Below, piece after piece: positions 24,501-34,228 of a stretch of DNA of 64,000 nucleotides. The notes beneath the pieces were generated by a model that saw nothing but the letters and a program-made list of their open reading frames with translations, ran no database searches and had not been told where the DNA came from. Made by a program: the position numbers and the translations under genes. Position 1 is the stretch's first letter; each line of letters starts with the position of its first letter. Source of the stretch: Amphibalanus amphitrite (lineage: Eukaryota > Arthropoda > Thecostraca > Balanomorpha > Balanidae); the NCBI RefSeq assembly GCF_019059575.1, contig NW_024881611.1:931001-995000 (forward strand). The letters run 5' to 3'.

Positions 24501-27500
24501 TTTCGACTGGGTATGGTCTTAAAGTACTGGTTGTCGTTTCGATTATTATTTTTATTGCAATGTAGGGTTGCTTCAGCTTTGGCGTAAACTTTTTTTTCAA
24601 CACCCGCACGTTGATAATTTGGCGTACTGTACAGTAATGCTGCCTCGCGACGCTAGGCAAGGGTGAACCGTAGGTAGACCTGAAGTTTTTCACAACACCT
24701 TACACACAATATCACAAAACACAATAGGCTGCTGGTTAGAGTTGTCCGAGCAGAATGTGCGCCGGTCGGTGCGACTACACAGGGCCCGAGCGGGTGACGA
24801 TCGCAGGCTCCTCTCCCGTGACTGGATGACTAGACGTGGGTCGAGCCGGAGCGGTGTTTCGAGCCGGCCAGCTCAAAGAACAGCACGTATGCCTTTCCGC
24901 TGTTGACGTTTCTCTGGTCCATCACGTGGACCCGCGAGTCGTTGTACTCGTACCACTCTGCCGTGTACGGGTGTCGGCAGTAAGCGGTGTAATGTCCTGA
25001 GAGCAGCGTGCCAGAGTGGTTCGCCACGCCGTATAGGCTGTACCGGCAGGGCGTCTGTCCGGCCGAATAGGGCGACAGGTCCAGGTCGTTCACCGAAAAG
25101 TCGACAGTGGTGTTCAGCTTCCCGCGGAACCTCTCCTGCGGCGAGAACCGCTTCAGGTGGACCACCAAGATACGAGGGAACTTCTGGATCGAGAGGCTCC
25201 TGGTGCACTTTTGGTGCTTCTGGCACTTTGAGCAGGTCGGTTTTTCGTCGCCATCGAGCACCTCCTCTTGGGTGAACAGGTCAAAACAGGCCTGTAGGCG
25301 CACCTGGCCACTTCGTGACGGGATTGGCAGACTCAGATCCCAGAACGGGTCGAAGGTAACCGATGCGTGGCCACATACCGTGCACTGCAGGGTAGCCTTG
25401 AGCTGGCCCACGAACAGGTCAACAAACTTGGAGTTTTCCAGGCGCAAGAAACGTTTCCAGGCCTCCATTGACTTTTGACTGGCGCTCAGTGAGTCGTCGA
25501 TGTCGGTCGTGATCGGCTTTGGCCGGCTCGTCACCCGGTTCACGTCCTCGTGAAGTCCCTGCATTAGATATCTGAGGAATTCCTGCGCGTCCTGCTGCTG
25601 GGAGCCCATGAAGCGCGGCGCGAGCCGTTGGATCATCGACTTGAGTGGTGCGGTGGTGAGCACCCGCTCCGTTTCGTCCGAGGATGTCCACATGTCGCGT
25701 ATCATGAATGAACACATTCATGTCGCATGAATGTGTTCATGAGGGACCCCTTCGTAGCGGCGGCAGGCATGCTGGCATCTGAGGAGCGTCCATCGCGCAG
25801 GATGTAATCGTGGAGAGCGCGTGTGTTGCTCAGGCACTGGACGACTGTGTTCAGGAAGCAGGTGTTGCCCATGTTCCTGAGGCCGGTGAGACCGAGCGGT
25901 CTGCCGTCAGATTCACTGCCAGTCCCGCCGCCGTCTTCGCTGGGGTTGCCGGGCAATGAGTGGTGAGACAGTCTGGTGTTGGGCGGTGCAGAGGCCTCCT
26001 CCGACGGGAGTGCCAGCGGCTCGTCAGCTAAGAACTCGGGTGAGGCCTGGCACTCGGGTGGGGTCTGTTTTGCTGAGGCTCGGCCGGTCGTCGCAGACGG
26101 AGGAGGCGAAGGCCGGGTGCGCATCCCTGTCACTTCTGGTGGTGGCTGCTGTCGGCGGTCTGCCCTCGCCCGGTCTGTGGCGGCTGTGGCGAGAACCGCG
26201 GCGGCGTTGCCTCGCACAACGGCGATCGAGAGTCGCTGTAATAGCCATTCGGTCTCGCGTCGTTCGCCGGTGCGGGTGGTGATAAGCTGGCCCAGCTCGC
26301 GGATGAATTTTGAGGTGGCGGGGCCGAGGACTCCGGAGGTCTCTACTGCGATGGGCACGAACTTGAAGCGGGAGCTGATTTCTGAATAGTGGCGCCGTTT
26401 TCTGTCTTCTGCGGCCCGAGCGGCAGCACCAGGCTCTAGGGCGGTCTGAATCAGCACAGTGTCGGCAAATGTGTCTGCGCATGTGGCATCCCATGTCAAA
26501 CACATGCCTCCGCTGTACGGAAACAGCGTTAGGCCATCAGGTCGCTTGCCATCACCCCGGTCGAGGCCGACTGGCTACAATATGGAGGGGATGCCTGCGC
26601 TTGCCAGTCCGCGCCTCACCACGTCATTCAGTTGGGCGTGACCGGCGCTCTTCACGCAGGAGAGCCCGTGGTGGCCGAGCTGATCCACTTGACGTCCGCA
26701 CAGACGGCACCGGTGCTGCTCGCAGACTGTGGCTCCGAGGCGGAGAGCCACTGCCACCCGCACCGACTCCTCGTCCAGGTGTAGGCCGAGACTCGGCACC
26801 GGCACAGCCTGCAGCCAGGCGGCCGTGTGTGGCTGACTGGCGGCGACCAGGCGTGCCCGGTGCAGCTGGTTGGCGGAGTTGACCATCTTATCGCGAATCG
26901 CAGTGGCTGATAGGGTGTCCCAGGCCCGCTGGCTGCTGACAGCTGATGCGGGCGGCAGTTGTTCGGTCCCTGTCACCTCAGAAAACCGGTGAATTGCTGT
27001 CTGCAGGGTTGGTGGCACACCGCTGGCCGGAAGCAGCCCCGGAGAGATGCTGCGGAGGAGTGGCAGAGCAGCGTGCAGAGAAGATATGTAGCACGGCAGT
27101 GCCAGGTCCTCGACAGAGCGAACTCCGAGACCTCCCAGTCTGAATGGCAGTTTTGCCTGCTCCCACAGCTGGTCATTGATATTTACGTTTGTGATATCGA
27201 CCAGAGTTTCTCGCACCAGCTCGTCCACCAGCTTGAGCGCGGGCACCACCTTGTACAGGGGCGCTGAGCGCAGCAGGTACTGGAGGCGAGGCGCTGACGC
27301 GTAGTGGACGAGAAAGAAAAGTCCAGTGTGTCGGTCCAGGTGCGTCAGTCGGGTGCATAGGCGTCCGATGAGTTCGGCGGCACCATTGGCCGCTGTGTTG
27401 AGGCTGGCGTCCTGCAGTGGTGCGCCCAGCAGAGTGACGCTGTGGAGAGGGATTTCTGTTATCTCCGGCAGGATACTGCGAATGCTGTCGACCGCTGCGT

Positions 27501-30500
27501 TGCGAGCTATCTGGGGCGCCGCGTCGATGATGGCTACCTCGCACTTCGCCGGGTTCAGCTGCAGACCGAGTTCTGTCAGAGCCTTGGCGAGTGAGTGGAG
27601 GTCAGACTGGACGACATCAGCCGGGCCGGCGATCGTGGCGTCGTCCAAGTACCACACATTCAAAGGCGATCTTATGGCTCGGGCGCATGCGTCGACTCCC
27701 AGTGCGAAGGCGGCAGGTCCAAGAGGATCCCCCTGCTGGACTCCGGTCGCTGACAGTACCGTCTGGTCCCCGATGTGCAGCGGTGTTGGGAGGTGGTAGG
27801 CTTGATAGGCCAGCGGGTAGACCTCCGGGCAGCGCTCGTGAATCCTGGCCAAGATGACGTCCCGTCGGATGGTGTTAAAAGCGTTACGCACGTCGATTTT
27901 GACCATAACTCGCGGCGTGTCTGAGCTGGTGGAGTCGGAGCTGATGAATTCCCGCACTGCGTGCACTGCGGCCTCGCATCCCAGCGGGGTGCCGACCCCG
28001 AGCTGGGTGGGGCGTAGCTCCGGACCGGTAATGTCAGCGATGTGTCTCGCGGCGATGCGTCCTGGCAGGCGGCGGAACAGGCTTCCAACGGCTATCGGGC
28101 GCAGACCACCGTCCTTCTTTCTCAGAGCGCAGAGTGATGCTCCGAAAAGAGCATCGCGACCACACTCTGGCACGAGGCCGCGCAGAACCAGGTTGGTGAG
28201 GGCCGTCAGGGAGGAGAGGAGGCGCCGGCCGGACTCGGCGGTCTCTCGGGAGAGCAGCTGTCGTAGGTGTAATGGCCGGATGCCGTCGAGACCAGCTGAC
28301 GAGCCTGGTGGCATGCTGAAGATGGCGGCCCGCACCTGCTCCTCCGTGACAGTGAGCGGGGGAGGGTCGGAGGCCGCGGGAGGTGGCGGTAGGCTCTGGT
28401 CGAGTGGTGCGAGCGGGTGTTTCAGTCGGAGCGCGGCGATGACCTCGGCACTAGGGTCGACGAAGGTGTCGCTGGAGGTCAGGAGACGGAGACCGGCCCG
28501 GATATCCCCGTCGGCGCACTTAGCATGAACTCGACGAGCAAGGGAGTCAAGAGTCGTCCGTGGAGTAGGGGCGCGCCTCTCCACCGTCCGCGAGGGCGGA
28601 GCGGCAGAGTCTAGCCCGGCCACCTGACGTCGTATGTGTGACGTCAGTGTTGGGCCCCGTTCCCCGCTATTGGTCGAGTCGGGTGTGCGTAGAGCAACAA
28701 AGGCAAACGACAGAAACTTCCACCACGATGATGATGAGGTTGGACTGTTGACTGCCTCATTCACCACTTCTGACAGGGAATCGGCGACTAAAGACCGCGC
28801 AGCTTTCGGAATCCGGGCGATAACCTTCGTGCTGGCGCGGAGTTTCGACAAACCTGCCGCGATCCCGCAGAGTGGGGCTTCTGATGTCTGGGTGGGCGGC
28901 TCCAGTGTGGCAGCCGGGCGGCCAAGGCACGGCTGACAATGCCACACGGAGAGAGCTCGCGCCTGTTGGATGGTCAGCTTGGCGCAGGATGTGTGCCAGC
29001 GCTGGCCGCAGAGGCTGCAGGTGATTGCGGCCTTCCTTGAACTCCGGCTTCTGCATGCCTGGCAGCTGAGCGAGGCAGTTAGCTGGGTGGTGGCCGGTGG
29101 GCGGCTGCGTCCGATTGCTGTTTGTCGTTGATGAGCATTTTCGTTAGTTGCTTGATCCCTCCTTCTCTTGGGCTTTTTCTTTCTCGACGCGGTGACCCAA
29201 TTTCCGTCTCTGGGGTCAAAGCCCTCGATTGGTGAATCAGAATCATCAGTATCCATTTATGCATCTTATCTTTTCCCAAAGCGGGATTTTCTTTTGATAG
29301 TTGACACGAGACACAAATGGAAAAATCAAAGGGCAAAACCTTTCCAGACTCGATGCGTTTTTTGGAAATTAGGTCAAAAATTGACAATATTTAGGCGTTT
29401 ATACTGTGTAAAACGATGATTAAAAAACAATGAAAATGTGACCAAAATATTCTACGTTAGAATAGGAACATTTTTATATACATCACACGGCGTAGAAAAT
29501 AAGTAATTACGTTACAGCGAACTAGAAAGCGGGGCATCTGCGGGCACGTCCGAACCCTTCGAGTGTTTTCAAGAGCAAAATTATTTTTAGTATTTACATT
29601 ATTATTTTTTAGTATTACACTAGGGTTACCCGCGTGCTCCGCAACGCAAAGGGGGGATTTTTTGACCCGTGGGTATTGGGTTGGTCTGTGTCGATTTGGT
29701 TGGTAGATATCCATTTCGTTCGATTGCTTTTTTACGGCCAAGCATTTTGTAAGAAAACAAAAAGATACATCGCATCGAGGTGCCCGTGTCGTATTATCAT
29801 GCGTTCTACTTTAGAATGATTCGAAAACTGGCGTGAAGTCTTTTGAGGGCCATCGATGAATTTCGCTAAAAATGACAATGTAATGGTTTGGAACATTTAC
29901 ATTTTTTAAGAATACTGTTGCTCATCATGCAAAAATGATGAGTGTATCTTGGACAAAATTGAATGCTCTTTCCAACGATGCCATTTTCAATTGCCAAACG
30001 TATCAGGTTACGCAGCAAAACCCGTGTAATTAATAAAGTGGCACATCATCGACAAACACCATTTTCTCTAGCGATTTGTACCACCTTGCCGTCGATCAAT
30101 TAGCTATTCACAATTTTCCCATGAGAGGCGGTACATTTCTCTTGCCAATAGGCGTTGTTTCAACTCGCTCCGTCTGACGGTCACCTAAAAATAAAATCAA
30201 TTCCAAAATTCGTCAAAAACCGCAGTTTTTCAACAAAAGTGCCCTCCCCGGTGCACGTGGCGCGTGCCATCCACTGCTTCGCACAACATTCGATAGCCCG
30301 TTCAATTCTGTACACGATGCTGTTTTCCCCGTGCCGGTCGGACCCCTGGTCACCGAGATATTGCACGGGAACTGGACCCGTGTCGGCCAAAATAAGCCGT
30401 TTTCGCCCGATTTCGCACGCCGATTTATACATGTAAAGTCTATGACGCGAATTTGCACTTTTTGAGCACGCGCCACGCGCTCCCTATCAATCCGATCGAG

Positions 30501-31856
30501 CTGAGACCCCTCAAAGGCACGTCGCGCATCCTTGATCTATAAGTTGTGCAAATTTCACCGGGCTAGGTGCAACGGTCTGGCCTGTAGTCCACGCAAAGCA
30601 GCACCAAGTCGGGACCTCGGTAACGGACAGACGCACCCTCCTCAAATAGTAATATAGATTATTATGCACCCTGCACGTGCGCACGTGCAGGGTGCCGCTT
30701 CAATATCTCGAAAACGGCCGGGCCGATTGCACCCAAATTTTGCACACCGCTCTAGACGGGCGAATAGGGTGCCGTGCACGTCAGTTTTTAGCACACCCAC
30801 TCCGGTCTGCACGTGCAAGGCTCATCCTCTCGTTTGGCGGGTGGCGTTTTTGCGGCGTTACAGAGGTGCTTGCTCAAACAACCTGCGGTCCTATTAAACA
30901 AATGAGAGCAAGAAATCCACTAAGTGCGATTTCTTAAAATTATTTTTAGTAGTACAAGTATTTGTTTTATAAAATTCGTTCGTTCTGCTCACTGAAGCAC
31001 ATATGTATTCCTAGTGCGCCTGTCAACTTGTTTGCTAAACGACATCTAAACGCAGGATATTCAGCCGGAAGATTAGGAAGACACCGGTTACAAAAAACAA
31101 AATACTACTCTAACGAATTATTGAACACAAACCTACGGTTACCAGCTAAGCCTATCGAACAAACGACTTCATATCCCCCGTATCGCAGCTCGATTTCACC
31201 TCACACACCCGCGTCCCGCTGCAGGTACGCGCCGCTGTCGGTGCGGCTGGCTCAGCTGCTGGCGCGGCCCGGCTGGCGCTCAGTGTCCGAGGCCCTGGCG
31301 CTGCTGCCCGGCCCGACCCTGATGGAGGAGCAGCCGGCGCCGGCGGCCGCACGCAATCGGCGCGACACTGGCCCGCTGGGACTGAGCGCCGACGACGCGC
31401 GCCTCACCCTGGTCGTGTTCCTTGGAGGAGCGACGTTCGCGGAGGTGGCCGCGCTGCGCTTCCTCTCCAGCCAGGAGGACGGTGAGGAGGGCTCGGGAAG
31501 GGTGAATCGAGAGAACGGCATGGCTGGTTTTAAAAAGAGTAACCTTGTCAGCTGGGTATGCAATTAATGCGAATGGTTGGCACATCACATGTGGGATCTT
31601 TTAGCATTCGCTTTGTAGCCTGTTGCCTTTGATGACAGTGTCTTTTGTATATCCATGTCAACTAGCTTACAAGGCATCGTTTGTCACCAACACATTTCGG
31701 ATAAAGTGTGTCTACTTAGCTGTCTGCAAACTGACACTGCCCCATCCTTCTCCCTCAGCGCCCACCGAGTACGTGATAGCGACCACCAAGATGATCAACG
31801 GCAACTCCCTGATCAGTTCGCTGTCAGAGGAGCTGGTACCGGTGGGCGGCGCGTAG
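12531..31856 (+). CDS. VPS33A: VPS33A, SM-family subunit of HOPS/CORVET
   Basis: Eleven coding exons: 12531-12638, 13012-13205, 13674-13863, 14148-14267, 14607-14778, 22379-22496, 22804-22964, 23260-23414, 23748-23998, 31225-31481, 31759-31856. Phases agree and give 607 residues (human 596). Signature blocks: [111 protein letters not shown]-type junction, [31 protein letters not shown]. The family clamps SNARE bundles and binds VPS16 during late-endosome/lysosome fusion. Exon 3 either ends at a GC donor (AAG|GCACGT), giving exact family alignment, or at 13878, adding five residues. Intron 5 holds an antisense cuticle gene and intron 9 an antisense LINE-USP element. VPS16 lies convergent downstream. 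Confidence 0.94.
14757..14864 (+). repeat. Duplicated VPS33A exon 5 end with its splice donor
   Basis: The 34 bases GAGGTGTTCGGCATCCACAA...GTGCCGCT, which span the last coding bases of exon 5 and the 5' splice site, occur at 14757-14790 and again at 14831-14864. The first copy has the donor ACA|GTGAGT and the second ACA|GTAGGT, 74 bases downstream. Use of the second donor would shift the frame. Confidence 0.9.
16244..18129 (-). CDS. RR-type chitin-binding cuticle protein, three exons
   Basis: Exons, all phase 0: 18129-18001, 17732-17598, 17359-16244; 459 residues. Exon 1 encodes a signal peptide ([16 protein letters not shown]) and a short Pro-rich lead. Exon 2 ([12 protein letters not shown]...[13 protein letters not shown]) joined to exon 3 ([17 protein letters not shown]) forms a complete Rebers-Riddiford chitin-binding domain. 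The remaining ~350 residues are Pro/Gly/Arg/Gln-rich low complexity with RREGPQ-type repeats, giving a much longer tail than most RR proteins. It is expected to be an exported structural protein of the exoskeleton. A splice acceptor (TCTAG) directly abuts the ATG, implying a 5' UTR intron. It lies antisense inside VPS33A intron 5. Confidence 0.9.
18851..18883 (-). promoter_or_regulatory. TATA box and initiator of the cuticle protein gene
   Basis: On the minus strand TATAAAT occupies 18883-18877 and an arthropod-like initiator CACAGTG has its A at 18851, 32 bases downstream. That is the classic spacing. The leader would then be about 720 bases in genomic DNA, consistent with the 5' UTR intron whose acceptor abuts the start codon at 18129. 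Confidence 0.6.
18884..20338. other. Noncoding part of VPS33A intron 5
   Basis: I see no supported gene. A G+C-rich island at about 19405-19640 is open in one frame for 76 codons, but its translation (Arg/Pro-rich) has no recognisable motif. The rest is A+T-rich sequence. Confidence 0.4.
20339..20813. mobile_element. piggyBac-like MITE with TTAA target duplication
   Basis: Perfect terminal inverted repeats AGGGACCCTCCCACCTT (20343 onward) and AAGGTGGGAGGGTCCCT (ending at 20809) bound about 467 bases of noncoding DNA. TTAA flanks both ends (20339-20342 and 20810-20813), the target duplication characteristic of piggyBac. No transposase is present, so it is non-autonomous. Confidence 0.8.
20814..22378. 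other. Remainder of VPS33A intron 5
   Basis: No gene, RNA or clear repeat structure is recognised between the MITE and exon 6. Confidence 0.4.
24022..24040 (+). repeat. Poly-G run after VPS33A exon 9
   Basis: A G homopolymer of about 17 bases lies about 25 bases inside intron 9. A similar C run (about 23240-23252) sits in the polypyrimidine tract of the exon 8 acceptor. Confidence 0.7.
24551..24556 (-). terminator. Poly(A) signal downstream of the LINE-USP frame
   Basis: On the minus strand AATAAA (followed by AATAATAAT) lies about 275 bases after the USP stop codon at 24830. It is the first such signal and would serve as the 3' end of the chimeric element or retrocopy. Confidence 0.4.
24830..25893 (-). 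pseudogene. USP2-like deubiquitinase catalytic domain, intronless, frameshifted
   Basis: A complete ubiquitin-specific protease fold lies on the minus strand. The Cys box [20 protein letters not shown] has its nucleophile codon at 25860-25858. The [22 protein letters not shown] segment follows, then a zinc finger CTVC...CSKC and the His box [11 protein letters not shown] (His codon 24994-24992). NDSRV and a terminal YVLFFEL follow. These blocks match USP2/USP21-type enzymes, which remove ubiquitin from proteins. All catalytic residues are present and no intron interrupts it, unlike ordinary USP genes (family knowledge). The frame is broken at about 25702-25740 by a perfect inverted repeat, consistent with a 23-base insertion. 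Upstream it is in frame with a LINE polyprotein. Alternatives: a captured domain of the LINE, or a processed USP copy joined by template switching. Confidence 0.88.
25708..25740. repeat. Perfect 14-bp inverted repeat breaking the USP frame
   Basis: ATGAACACATTCAT (25708-25721), loop GTCGC, then ATGAATGTGTTCAT (25727-25740). The coding frames on either side differ by two, matching loss of register by a 23-base addition between two nearby TTCATG copies. Confidence 0.9.
25894..26181 (-). other. In-frame linker between LINE endonuclease and USP domain
   Basis: About 96 codons remain open between the usual LINE C-terminus ([14 protein letters not shown]) and the USP Cys box. The translation is Pro/Ser/Glu-rich, low complexity, with no domain I recognise. 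The same frame serves both sides, with no stop codon in this stretch. Confidence 0.75.
26182..29256 (-). mobile_element. RLE-type LINE polyprotein (PHD finger, RT, CCHC, restriction-like endonuclease)
   Basis: On the minus strand a frame opens with ATG at 29256. Residues 65-110 form a PHD-like C4HC3 finger (CQAC...CSLC...HTSC...WHCQPC). The reverse transcriptase follows: [36 protein letters not shown] and YLDDATI (about 27640-27652). Near the C-terminus is a CCHC knuckle ([18 protein letters not shown]). After it comes a restriction-like endonuclease with [13 protein letters not shown] and PIAVETSG blocks. There is no N-terminal APE domain. One in-frame TAG at 26577-26575 (a GAG in related elements, from memory) breaks the frame between CCHC and endonuclease. 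It is antisense within VPS33A intron 9. The frame continues past the normal LINE end into a USP domain. Confidence 0.88.
29257..31224. repeat. Repeat-rich remainder of VPS33A intron 9
   Basis: There are no genes. Around 29620-30660 are degenerate dispersed repeats (for example GTTACCCGCGTGCTCCGCAA). At 30666-30695 lies a 30-base perfect palindrome with two CACGTG cores. It is followed at 30700-30740 by an inverted copy of the ATCGGCCCAGCCGTT-type motif that recurs near 32.2-34.2 kb. Confidence 0.6.
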
Positions 31857-32599
31857 GCAGGCGGATAGGCAGCGCGTAGGCGGTCGGACAGGACAGGTGG
31901 CGCCTGGACGGTGAGGGACATACAGCAACCGGCGCACAGCGTAGCGGTCTAGCGGCAAAGGCTGTGCTCATCACTTTTCATGCGTGCCGAAGCTTGCCGA
32001 TGGCGAGTCGCCGTTTGCTAGACTGTCGCCGTGGCTACCCGGGGCAGGCTTTTGGTCTCGACTGAGTCTTGACTGAGAGATCACGATTTTCCGGGCCAAA
32101 GCGTCATACCAGTAAAACGCCTTTTGGGCGAAGAACGAGCGAGCGAGATAGTGAGCCCTGCACGTGCGGAAAGGCGAGAAGGTACTTCCAACGGGCTTGT
32201 GCAAAGCGCCCTTCTAACCGGTCGCTAGCGGTGTGCCAAATTTGAACGCAATCGGCCCAGCCGTTCCTGAGATCTGGAAGCGGCATTCTGCACGTGCGCA
32301 CGTGCAAACGGGGTCCAAACTGACTTTTGCACGGCACCCTACTAACTGGTCCCCAACCGTGTACCAAATTTGAGCGCAATCGGCCCAGCCGTTCTCGAGA
32401 TCTGGGAGCGCCCCCTGCACGTGCGCACGTGCAGTAGCACCCTAACCGCAACACACGGGAATGCATTGCCTGGTGGGTGCCTACCTGTATGCCAAGTTTC
32501 AGCGAAATCGCCCCAGTAGTTACCGAGTTATTGAAATGGGAACAAATTTGGCACCTCTTATTGTTGTATTTTGCACGTGCTTTGGGGGTCACTCACATA
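31857..32599. repeat. Dispersed repeats between VPS33A and VPS16 (left part)
   Basis: After the VPS33A stop come two tandemly related units of about 115-120 bases (about 32220-32330 and 32340-32450) plus a weaker third. Each has CCAAATTTGA(A/G)CGCAATCGGCCCAGCCGTT, then GAGATCTGG, then CTGCACGTGCGCACGTGCA. They are the reverse orientation of the copy at 30.7 kb. Function unknown. Confidence 0.75.
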
Positions 32600-33912
32600 C
32601 AGGGTGTTCACTAAAAATTGAGACAAAGTTTAGCAGGCTGTATCTTCGGTAAAAATGTACCGATTTAAACAAACGAGGCATTGTTGTAATGCACATTGCA
32701 TCTGCTGCAAACCGTTGAGCGTCAACAGATTTGCCTGATTCCCGTAGGTCATTTTTTGGACATTTTCTTGTAAGTGTTTTCACAAGATCTGGCACCAGTG
32801 GACCGTGAATTTGGCCAATTCATGGCGGTAATGAGCAGCCAGTTGATATTTTGTATCAAATTTAAAGACACCAATATACGTAATAGCCTTCGGCAAATCA
32901 CATTAGATACTCATTTGTTAATTTCAGTCGTGGCAAATGGCTTATCGGGCCTTGTTTCAATCATGCAATTTTTACATCGGCCGGAGCCCCCAAGGCGCCC
33001 CTTGATTAGTGTGCTGGCGCGAGGTCGTACCAGAAGATCACCTTCTGGTTACATATGTTGTTCTGCATGAACCTCTAGTGCTAAATAATACACTTGACTC
33101 AGAAAGTATCATATTGTAAAGGACCGGCCTGGAGGAATAAAGTCGAACTGATGATATGCTCTGAAATAACACACGTACCACGGCATCCAGCGTTAGCTAG
33201 GATGCTAAATGGACGTTAGCTCTTGTATCATTGATAACATCACTACAGAACACTCCATTGTCTAGTAAATTGTCGCCCTTTGACAAAAACATGATTTTTC
33301 TTTCTTAAATAGATCGGTCGTTTTCTGCAATTTGTGGCGCTTTCTTGACCTTTGTTTATTTACTTCTCTTGCCTTATGTTGTTCCCAGTCGCTTCGAGAA
33401 ATCATTTACGCTGGTTGTAACTCATCCTAGCCTCAGGTGTGATATATGTTCTTCGCTTAGGCACAGTTAATACCTTACTGATCGGCAGCATTGCATCGTG
33501 AGGTGCCAAAAAGCCCCTCCACGTGCATTTTCGGGCCCCCGACCTTTCCTTTCGTCAGTATCTTCACATTTGCACCACTTCAGATTTTCTGACTCCCACA
33601 CCCACTAGAACTTTCGTCCCACCATACGGTATGTAACTAATTTCGACATTTTAAGCTTTCATTAGGTATTTGTACGTGCCAGACTCTCCCATTGACGTAC
33701 TATTTTGGGAAAGCGTGCCAATTGGCTTTCGGTGGGCCTTATTTAAAACGGCCTCCAACGCGACTGTTTTCATTACACCCATGAAATTTTATGTTCGGTA
33801 TGATACAAAAATGTCCCTTTTATCTCCATGCTAAGTTGCATCGTAATAGCTTGCTTCACTTTTGATGTGCAGTCATTCAAAGTTTGTGTCAATTTTTAGT
33901 GAACACCCTATA
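32598..33912. mobile_element. Mariner-sized DNA transposon remnant with 30-bp terminal inverted repeats
   Basis: The left end CAGGGTGTTCACTAAAAATTGAGACAAAGTTT (32600 on) is matched, inverted, by the right end ending at 33910 (CAATTTTTAGTGAACACCCTA). TA dinucleotides flank both ends (32598-32599, 33911-33912). The length of about 1311 bases and the TA target duplication fit the Tc1/mariner group. The only open frame over 90 codons (32774-33070) shows no DDE/D signature, so the copy is dead or non-autonomous. Confidence 0.75.
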
Positions 33913-33924
33913 GATCAAGAGTAT

Positions 33925-34228
33925 CCGACCTTTGGTAGAAGGGATGCAGCTACCCTACAAAAATTACCGCAAGACAATCGCCCAAGCGGCTGCTGAGATA
34001 TGGGCCTCTCAAAATCACTACTTTTGCAAAACAGCTTGAACACCCTTGACTTTTCACGTGGCACGTGCCACGACGGTCACTGAGATGTATCAAAAGTAGT
34101 CAATTACGGGGTAGAAGGGATGGGGCTACCCAGCAAAAAAGACCGCTGGCCAATCGGTCCAGCGGTTGCTGAGATATAAGCCTCTTAAAAGCGTTACAGG
34201 CTGGGCCGGGCCGGGCCGGGCCGGGCCG
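33925..34228 (+). repeat. Two-unit repeat plus GGGCC tandem tract
   Basis: Two related units of about 90 bases (about 33935-34010 and 34112-34192) share GTAGAAGGGAT...CTACCC, CAATCG(G/C)CC(A)AGCGG and GCTGAGATAT...GCCTCT. They are followed by GGGCC repeated about five times (34204-34228). Confidence 0.7.

Noticed and set aside
32774..33070. Transposase fragment in the inverted-repeat element
   Set aside because: I cannot see a DDE/D catalytic pattern or helix-turn-helix signature in the 98 codons.
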